Shown: positions 58,801-64,000 of the stretch, piece by piece | Position numbering within the stretch: the first letter of the stretch is position 1 | How the letters are laid out: the number at the start of each line of letters is the position of its first letter | Source: Desulfopila aestuarii DSM 18488 | GTDB lineage: Bacteria; Desulfobacterota; Desulfobulbia; Desulfobulbales; Desulfocapsaceae | Reading direction: 5' to 3' | NCBI RefSeq assembly: GCF_900143695.1 | Contig: NZ_FRFE01000026.1 | Location: forward strand, 1 to 64,000 | Length of the DNA stretch: 64,000 nucleotides | Made by a program: the position numbers and the translations under genes | The notes under the pieces: generated by a model | The model's database searches: none | The model's input: only the letters and a program-made list of their open reading frames with translations | What the model was told of the DNA's origin: nothing

Positions 58801-59786
58801 TGTTGCGCTCCGGCCTGGTTGTAACGCTTGCCAAAGATGGCCTTGATGCGGTCAGGAAAGTGAACTGCCATTGCTACGATCTTGTTCTCATGGATGTCCT
58901 GATGCCGGTACTTGACGGCCTTGCAGCGACCAAGCAAATTAGGGCAAGCGGTAAAAGTAATCAAGACCTCCCGATAATAGCTATGACGGCCGCGGCAATG
59001 GTGGGGGACAAAGAAAAATGTCTTGAGGCTGGTATGGATGACTACATTGCCAAACCTGTAAAGCCTTTTGAGTTGATTCAGACAATCAGACGTTGGGTTA
59101 AACCAGACCGGAAGGGGAGTGATGCTGTTTCCGTCTCTTCTACTACCCAGCCTGCTCAACCTATACCGAAACTGAAGAAATTTACGCAAGGCCTACATGG
59201 GATCTCCTTCAGAAAAGGCTTGGAAATATCATCAGGCAACGAAATGCTTTACAGCAGACTGCTTGAATCGTTTGAACATAAATTTGCTCGAGCTGTGCAA
59301 GATATCCGCAAGTCTCTTCGGGCGCAGCGAACTGATGAAGGCGTGCTGAAGGCACATACCCTAAAAAGTGTGGCCGAAAGCTTGGGATGCGACAAGCTTG
59401 CATCTGACGCAGCAGAACTGGAGAATCTGCTAAAGAGCGGAGAAAGCGATGTGGCAATGCAGCTAATGAAGGTTGAGGGAAAACTCAAGGAAGTCCTTGA
59501 TTCTCTCAACCAACTGCATGGCTCAAAGTACCAGGACCATGAATCTGTAGGGAATTTGTATGCTTCAGGCAAGGCAAGAAAAATACTGATGGAAGCCGTA
59601 TCCCTTATTGATGTTGACTTCTCAAAGGCATTGGACCTTGGAGAGCAATTTCAAGAGATATGTGCGGGAGCGGACGTACGGATAATGGAGAAAACTGCCG
59701 AATTTGCAGCGGCACTATACGAGATAGATCATGTTGCAATACGATCGACAGCTGTCGAACTTGATTGTTTGTTAAATGATTTCTGA
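55884..59786 (+). CDS. Cytosolic hybrid kinase REC-PAS-PAS-HK-REC-REC-REC-Hpt
   Basis: The 1,300-aa protein begins with a receiver (ILIVDDEADF, VVCDCLMPEMDG, KFFTKPVEW). Two PAS domains follow (~165-285 and ~290-405), then a HisKA/HATPase core (His430 in KMSHEIRTPL; NNAIKFTEKG; DTGIGM; GGTGLGLAICKNLV). Three more receivers lie at about 670-790, 815-935 and 955-1075, and an Hpt domain with His1157 in LKAHTLKSVAESLG. This is a full phosphorelay in one chain. Receiver 3 carries MKTANS instead of KP and matches the receiver of the 50320 gene. No membrane helix is present. The start ATG has only a weak ribosome site. Confidence 0.9.
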   Translation: MTICHLQRDSSETRHAILIVDDEADFIATSRRMLKNEPYRLITATSGKEALELLQKHRIDLVVCDCLMPEMDGVTLLSIIQKRYGRIITVMLTAAVDINIAVEAVNTAGVYKFFTKPVEWCGFKIMLRRALESRDLLIEKKSFVALRERAERRLKITESKIEAMSEAIHDAMIMIDDTSKILFWNTAAEKMFGISADKAAGKDIHELLLPSKTERTQVQVRLKRFKDTGEGHIIGGVHEFTAARSDGTTFAAEVAVSAFQIEKQWYLVGTIRDITRRKQIESHIQRTKHELQQILDTAQVGILVTHEDSVILQCNDMAAQMLGFTSALKMKSLSLLDLLMENEKWDTSVAQFQEAIKYGQITMMEVPLRHRTGDVVWCTVSAKAERTVFCGAHEHKIIWTISDVSELRRNKEIAENCTRVRSEFLAKMSHEIRTPLTTIMGFNGLVLQTELTEQQYNYLSKSSDAAESLLNIVNDILDFSKIDAGKLDLEIVPFRLDEVLGKLSNVISLKAERKGLKIIFEIAPSIPASLVGDPLRIGQVLLNLVNNAIKFTEKGEISIAATTHICSDHEVLLEFSVKDTGIGMNRDQLERLFKPFLQADNSTSRKYGGTGLGLAICKNLVQLMGGEIWAESQEGVGSIFAFTVRLGCNNKKSPHRSTPNVDLKSCRVLVVDDNPVCRTIFTKAFALWGVQVETAGSGREALEVLKSASVNAIPFRFVILDWKMHDISGVDTIRAIQNDPELRPRPKILVATAYGLENVKQEANGLLIDGFLEKPVQQHVLYTAFKDLLSTESKEKNVRLSANLRRNSRIPAKRTVLVVDDEPLVRETLKRRLRRNGYNVHEAADGFEAGVKVLQLKPDLVVLDLAMQPIDGFAVCRSIRKNNELNLTKILVLTGNDSPDNKSRAKQLGADGFIMKTANSATIMRCIEELFREHDKGKSGPCLLSRPVCGLSGISILVVEDNDINQELIKEILLRSGLVVTLAKDGLDAVRKVNCHCYDLVLMDVLMPVLDGLAATKQIRASGKSNQDLPIIAMTAAAMVGDKEKCLEAGMDDYIAKPVKPFELIQTIRRWVKPDRKGSDAVSVSSTTQPAQPIPKLKKFTQGLHGISFRKGLEISSGNEMLYSRLLESFEHKFARAVQDIRKSLRAQRTDEGVLKAHTLKSVAESLGCDKLASDAAELENLLKSGESDVAMQLMKVEGKLKEVLDSLNQLHGSKYQDHESVGNLYASGKARKILMEAVSLIDVDFSKALDLGEQFQEICAGADVRIMEKTAEFAAALYEIDHVAIRSTAVELDCLLNDF

Positions 59787-59807
59787 GAACTTGCCATCAG
59801 ATTGATT

Positions 59808-60989
59808 ATGAAAACAGAAAAATTGCTCATAGTTGATGACACTGTTGAACATATTCATCTGCTTATGAATATCCTGAAATGCCAATATGCCCTCGTTGCT
59901 GCGAAAACAGGTGAACATGCATTTATGCTGGCTTGTTCTGATCCTCAGCCGGACTGCATCCTCCTTGATATTCAGATGCCGGGTATAAGTGGTTTTGAAC
60001 TTTGCAAAATGCTGAAACATGACATTCGTACCGCTGCGATCCCGATTATATTCATCACTTCCCTGGCAGATGAGGACGACGAGGCGCAGGGGTTATCAAT
60101 TGGCGCTGCCGATTACATTACCAAGCCTTTCCGACCCGCCATTGTGAGGTCACGGGTTTGGAACCAGCTGAAACTGAAACAGCATCGAGACCATCTCGAT
60201 AGGCTTGTAATAGAGAGAAGCCGTGAGTTGACCCTTATCAAAGAGATTACCATTGAGACCCTCGCTCATTTGACCGAATACAGGGATCCTGAAACAGGTG
60301 GGCATATTCGAAGAACTCAAAATTATGTGCGGCTGCTTGCTGAGGAGGCTTCGAGTCATTCGCGCTATGCGCCCTATCTCACCACTGAACAAATAGATCT
60401 TCTTTTCATTTCAGCCCCACTGCACGACATAGGTAAAGTGGCTATCCCTGATACAATATTGTTCAAACCAGATGCTTTATCGAAGGAGCAGTTTGATACC
60501 ATGAAAAGACACACGGTCTACGGAGGAGATTGCCTGGCCAGAGCCGAGCGGCAGCTGATTCGCTCACCACAGGCTAACCGGGTGGTAGATAGTCTGAAAA
60601 TCCATGCCGCTTCTGCTGTCAAGGAGGACCGTTCATCGGTTGATTTACAGCAGGTCGAAGGGTCGTTTCTCTCGTTGGCAAAGGATATATGTTACAGCCA
60701 CCACGAAAAATGGAACGGCTCCGGTTACCCCATGAATCTTTCAGCCGAGGACATCCCTCTTTGTGGCAGGATTATGGCCATAGCCGATGTTTATGACGCT
60801 CTGATAAGCAAGAGAGTATATAAACCTCCGTTCACTCACGGTAAGGCGGTGTCAATCATTGCTGCAGAGAAGGGTAAACATTTTGACCCTGTACTGGTTG
60901 AAGCGTTTCTAGAGGTTGAAGAACAATTTCGGCTGATTGCACTCGAATTCGTCGATTCCGATGAAGAACAACAGGCGCTTTTGCATTAA
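59808..60989 (+). CDS. Response regulator with HD-GYP domain (cyclic-di-GMP phosphodiesterase)
   Basis: The 393-aa protein has an N-terminal receiver (LLIVDDTVEHIHLL, CILLDIQMPGISGFEL, DYITKPF) and an HD-GYP domain with HIRRTQNYV, the HD pair in APLHDIGKVAIPD, HHEKWNGSGYP and IADVYDAL. The GYP motif is intact (GSGYP), so cleavage of cyclic-di-GMP is expected. An insertion of about 40 residues (RQLIRSPQANRVVDSLKI...) splits the HD-GYP domain before the GYP part, which is not usual. ATG 59808 is preferred over TTG 59802. It links this signalling island to cyclic-di-GMP control. Confidence 0.92.
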   Translation: MKTEKLLIVDDTVEHIHLLMNILKCQYALVAAKTGEHAFMLACSDPQPDCILLDIQMPGISGFELCKMLKHDIRTAAIPIIFITSLADEDDEAQGLSIGAADYITKPFRPAIVRSRVWNQLKLKQHRDHLDRLVIERSRELTLIKEITIETLAHLTEYRDPETGGHIRRTQNYVRLLAEEASSHSRYAPYLTTEQIDLLFISAPLHDIGKVAIPDTILFKPDALSKEQFDTMKRHTVYGGDCLARAERQLIRSPQANRVVDSLKIHAASAVKEDRSSVDLQQVEGSFLSLAKDICYSHHEKWNGSGYPMNLSAEDIPLCGRIMAIADVYDALISKRVYKPPFTHGKAVSIIAAEKGKHFDPVLVEAFLEVEEQFRLIALEFVDSDEEQQALLH

Positions 60990-61027
60990 AGAATAGATTA
61001 AAGAATTCAATTGATAGGAGTTATTTC

Positions 61028-62026
61028 ATGAATACCGTGCTTGTCGTCGATGACAAGAAAGATTTTTTAGACAGCACGCTGCGCGCATTAAGGAAAGAGC
61101 CGTACAGGATACTTTCAGCTAGCAACAGCCATAGAGCTTTTCGAATATTGGAGACGGTGAATATTGATCTTGTAGTAAGCGATTATCAGATGCCGGGGGT
61201 GAGCGGTATGGATCTACTAAAAAAAATCCGTGTTGAATATCCCCATATAGCGATTGTTGTGTTGACAGGTATCTCAGATGTTCATCTGGCTATAGGGGCC
61301 GTCAATATCATCGGTGTAGACGGCTTTCACATCAAACCTGTCAACTACAGTAATTTTAAGACACACCTGTCTCGCATCATGGAATCTTTGAACGCTTCCA
61401 GGGATATTGACCATTTACTTCAACACATGAAAGCAATGGACTCGATATTTCAAATGCTTGAGCAACGCAATCCTGGAATCACCAAAAAAAATGAAATTAT
61501 TTTGAGGGGGCCAATTATGAGACCGGAGCATACCGTCTTAGTCGTTGATGATGAGGTTGACTTTCTGAAAACCATGAGGCGTATATTACGCAAAGAGCCA
61601 TACAGAGTGCTTACAGCAGAGAATGGCCTAGATGCTCTTCATCTTCTTGAGACGAATGACGTTGATCTGGTGATTAGTGACTACATGATGCCAGAGATGG
61701 ATGGTTTGAGCATGCTCAGAATAGTTCGTCAAAAATATGCGCATATCGTCACAATAATGCTGACAGCCGCATCAGATCTTGAAGTCGCATTAAAGGCCGT
61801 TAACAACGTTGGGGTCTATAAGTATTTTCTTAAACCTGTTGATCCTGACAACCTCAGAGCCGACCTAAGAAGATCTCTCGCCTCACTGGACCTGATTTTG
61901 GAACGAGATAATTTAAGAGATCAGTTAAAAAAAGCAGATGCAACACTCTGTTCTTTGGAGCGGGAATATCCTGGGATCACTTCTGTTACAAAGGACTCTG
62001 AAGGCTACTACCTGATTGAAGACTAA
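61028..62026 (+). CDS. Double-receiver (REC-REC) protein
   Basis: The 332-aa protein is an internal duplication: two receivers in tandem (VLVVDDKKDFLDST...VVSDYQMPGVSGMD, and VLVVDDEVDFLKTM...VISDYMMPEMDGLS). Each is followed by a short helix ending in a similar tag (EQRNPGIT and EREYPGIT). Both have the phospho-acceptor Asp, and the Lys-Pro pair is present in both (KPVNYSN, KPVDPDN). There is no output domain. It may act as a phosphate sink or shuttle for the nearby kinases. Receiver 2 resembles the first receiver of the 55884 kinase. TAGGAG precedes ATG 61028. Confidence 0.9.
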   Translation: MNTVLVVDDKKDFLDSTLRALRKEPYRILSASNSHRAFRILETVNIDLVVSDYQMPGVSGMDLLKKIRVEYPHIAIVVLTGISDVHLAIGAVNIIGVDGFHIKPVNYSNFKTHLSRIMESLNASRDIDHLLQHMKAMDSIFQMLEQRNPGITKKNEIILRGPIMRPEHTVLVVDDEVDFLKTMRRILRKEPYRVLTAENGLDALHLLETNDVDLVISDYMMPEMDGLSMLRIVRQKYAHIVTIMLTAASDLEVALKAVNNVGVYKYFLKPVDPDNLRADLRRSLASLDLILERDNLRDQLKKADATLCSLEREYPGITSVTKDSEGYYLIED

Positions 62027-62047
62027 ATTTTATCGAAGGAACCAACC

Positions 62048-62917
62048 ATGAAAAATAAATTTGCCTTACTTCTACTTACTTTTTTTTTAGCTTGTAGCCC
62101 AGCAGTTGCCAATGACCTGACGGACATCAAAAAGCGTGGGGTGCTCCGCCATCTTGGAGTTCCATACGCTAACTTTATTGATGGCAGTGGCGGTGGGCTT
62201 TCAGTTGAAATGATGCAGCTTTTTGCAAAATATCTCGGGGTGCAATACCAGTATGTGGAAACAACCTGGAGCTCGGTCATTCCTGATCTGGTTGGCCGGA
62301 AAGTGATTCCTGACGGAGAAAATGTGATCTTCGGGGATGCAACCCCCATTAAAGGCGATGTCATTGCCAATGGACTGACTATCCTTGACTGGCGCCAAAA
62401 AGCAGTAGCTTATTCTCACCCCACCTTTCCTACCCAGGTATGGTTGATCTCCGGCCTGAGTTCCGATTTGAGGCCTATCTCCCCCAGCGGAGATCTCGAC
62501 AAAGACATAGCTGCTGTCAAGGCTTTGCTGCCAGGGCGTGAGGTCCTCGGCAAGGCAGATACATGTCTGGACCCCAGCTTGTACCGACTTCAAGAGGAAG
62601 GTACACAAATACGATTTTTTCCAGGCGGTATGAACGAACTGGCTCCGGCTGTCATAAAAGGTGAGTCTGAGACGGCAATCCTTGATGTTCCCGATGCGCT
62701 CGTTGCTCTTGGAAAGTGGCCCGGGCAATTCAAAATTATAGGTCCCCTCTCCCCCCAGCAGCAGATGGGTGTGGCCTTTCGGCCTGACGATATTGAGCTG
62801 CTTGAAGCCTTCAATGGTTTCTTTAGAAAGATATCTGAGGACGGCAGGTACCTAAATCTGGTGAAACGCTACTACCCGGATGTATTAGATTACTATCCAG
62901 ATTTTTTTTCACGATAA
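62048..62917 (+). CDS. Periplasmic solute-binding protein, family 3-like
   Basis: The 289-aa protein starts with a signal peptide (KNKFALLLLTFFLACSPAVA) and has the family-3 opening DLTDIKKRGVLRHLGVPYANF with GLSVEMMQLFAKYLGVQYQYV. A C-terminal lobe contains ETAILDVPDALVAL and GVAFRPDD. No ABC transporter genes follow. The next gene encodes a membrane sensor, so this protein probably presents a ligand to it rather than feeding a transporter. AAGGA precedes ATG 62048. Confidence 0.85.
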   Translation: MKNKFALLLLTFFLACSPAVANDLTDIKKRGVLRHLGVPYANFIDGSGGGLSVEMMQLFAKYLGVQYQYVETTWSSVIPDLVGRKVIPDGENVIFGDATPIKGDVIANGLTILDWRQKAVAYSHPTFPTQVWLISGLSSDLRPISPSGDLDKDIAAVKALLPGREVLGKADTCLDPSLYRLQEEGTQIRFFPGGMNELAPAVIKGESETAILDVPDALVALGKWPGQFKIIGPLSPQQQMGVAFRPDDIELLEAFNGFFRKISEDGRYLNLVKRYYPDVLDYYPDFFSR

Positions 62918-62927
62918 CGGAAAATGT

Positions 62928-64000
62928 ATGCTGTTTTGGCTCTATCCTTTGGGTAAAGACGGTCAGGTTTTACGCCAGAAGAGTTCCAGGAAAGGTTCTC
63001 AGCGGTGGTATACAGCATTTGCTGGTCTGCTGTTGATAGGAATTATAGCATTTCTGCTTGGGCTCAATTACCAGGGGCAGTGGAGATTGCAACAGGAAGC
63101 AATGCGGTTTCTACAGGTTGACCTTGCAGCAAGATCGGATGCCATATCCTATTTTGTTATGGAGCGCATGAGTGACATGGAGAAACTGACCTCCAATAGT
63201 AATGCTGCCGCAACATTTTTCATCAATAAGTCTCTTGGAATGTCCATGGAATATGGGCTTAGAGGGAGTCTTAATCTTGTCTACAGAGAGTTTGACAGTT
63301 TAAGTGAAACCACTGCTTTTGGTGGTGAAGCTATCTGGAGCAGGCTGGTATTGTTTTCAAATGAAGGAAGTCAGATTCTTGAGTCTTTTTCTCCGCAAAA
63401 AGATTTAACCCAACGGATTAGAACCTCTGATTCAACAATTCTTCCATGCTTGAGGTCTGTCAGTTTGGAATCTGGCACACCCTCCTCTTTACGGTTTACC
63501 TCTCCTGTAATCCGTAATGGGAATCAACTGGGTTGTGTGGCAGGGTGGGTGAACCTGGAAACTCTAAACAGACAATTCCTCCAAACTGAGAAAAACAGCA
63601 AAAAAGTAAGCAGCAGCCTCGACAGCATAGTGCTCTACGGAGCTGATGGAGAGGGGGCCTCTTTAGACAGAGGGATTTTCCAGTTGGCCGGAGCATTGAT
63701 GAGACTAGTGGAAGCTGACAGTACCACATCGGCAGAAAACGCAACCTCAGGCATACGGTTTATGGAAGACAACCTTCCAGGAATTTCTAGAGGAGTTGTT
63801 GCCGTTTATCAAGCCGTTACTGGTTTAGACGCCATGCTGATACGTTTTGTCGATCGAAAAAATGTAGATGATGCAGCAAAACCAATGCGATATCTCATAG
63901 TCCTCACTATGTTCAGCATGGGGGTGATTGGCGTCATAGTCCTCATTGTACGCTTCAGCACGAAGGCACTAGTTTTTGAGGAACGGCTCGTTGAGGCCAA
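62928..64000 (+). CDS. Membrane sensor protein, N-terminal part, cut by the window end
   Basis: An open frame from ATG 62928 runs to the window end without a stop (357 codons). It has one membrane helix near residues 27-46 (WYTAFAGLLLIGIIAFLLGL), a large outside region up to about 320 with features of a Cache-type sensing domain (VDLAARSDAISYFVMERMSDMEKL, RLVLFSNEGSQILES, SPVIRNGNQLGCVAGWVNLETLN), and a second helix (YLIVLTMFSMGVIGVIVLIVRF) leading into a coiled start of a cytosolic part. It is most likely a sensor histidine kinase or diguanylate cyclase, continuing beyond the window. It starts 10 bp after the binding-protein gene. Confidence 0.75.
   Translation, partial: MLFWLYPLGKDGQVLRQKSSRKGSQRWYTAFAGLLLIGIIAFLLGLNYQGQWRLQQEAMRFLQVDLAARSDAISYFVMERMSDMEKLTSNSNAAATFFINKSLGMSMEYGLRGSLNLVYREFDSLSETTAFGGEAIWSRLVLFSNEGSQILESFSPQKDLTQRIRTSDSTILPCLRSVSLESGTPSSLRFTSPVIRNGNQLGCVAGWVNLETLNRQFLQTEKNSKKVSSSLDSIVLYGADGEGASLDRGIFQLAGALMRLVEADSTTSAENATSGIRFMEDNLPGISRGVVAVYQAVTGLDAMLIRFVDRKNVDDAAKPMRYLIVLTMFSMGVIGVIVLIVRFSTKALVFEERLVEA

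Overview
The window starts in an iteron-type replication origin: nine full copies of a ~20-bp repeat lie upstream of a Rep_3 initiator gene. It is therefore probably part of a plasmid or other extrachromosomal replicon. The host looks like an anaerobic or facultative Gram-negative proteobacterium in the broad sense. A sulfate-reducer-like Desulfobacterota fits the flavin/FeS acyl-CoA enzymes, TRAP transport and large sensor kinases, but the sequence alone does not prove this taxon.

Layout. (1) 1-5,000: origin, rep gene, then a decayed stretch with gene remnants (Fic/DUF4172 protein, an unknown beta-rich protein, an NAD(P)-binding oxidoreductase). (2) 5,040-15,550: an HU gene abutting a 1,757-codon exonuclease-RecQ-UvrD fusion helicase, an AbiE-like toxin-antitoxin pair with its operator, a DUF262 remnant, a SEC-C protein and a DUF72 protein. 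(3) 15,900-35,240: the metabolic core. A PAS histidine kinase and NarL-type regulator, a periplasmic binding protein, a ~13.4-kb catabolic operon and a divergent hydrolase gene each follow the same GC-rich box (consensus near GGGGAGGACCCCCCATATA), about 19-20 nt upstream of a -10-like hexamer. The operon encodes an acyl-CoA synthetase, acyl-CoA dehydrogenase, EtfBA, a divergent 4-hydroxybutyryl-CoA dehydratase-like protein, a BCCT transporter, thiolase, SDR, CoA-transferase, FeS protein and thioesterase. I read this as a regulon for uptake and CoA-dependent breakdown of a C4 zwitterionic carboxylate such as gamma-butyrobetaine. That substrate is an inference.

(4) 35,580-37,880: two toxin-antitoxin pairs (FitAB-like, RelBE/YoeB-like), each bracketed by copies of a ~70-100-bp dispersed repeat also present at 15.7 kb. 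(5) 37,900-46,550: RidA, a D-cysteine desulfhydrase / L-cysteate sulfo-lyase family PLP enzyme, a dicarboxylate-type symporter, a DctPQM TRAP transporter, an unrecognised 410-aa protein and a GntR/FCD regulator. Three matching 12-bp palindromes are candidate operators. (6) 46,800-49,450: an IS200/IS605-type element next to a group II intron. (7) 50,320-64,000: a signalling island with an HTH-REC protein, two giant hybrid kinases, an HD-GYP phosphodiesterase, a double-REC protein, a binding protein and a sensor truncated by the window edge. REC domains there are clearly related across genes.

Gene functions are assigned from family motifs read by eye. No database search was run, and no tRNA, rRNA or CRISPR array was seen.
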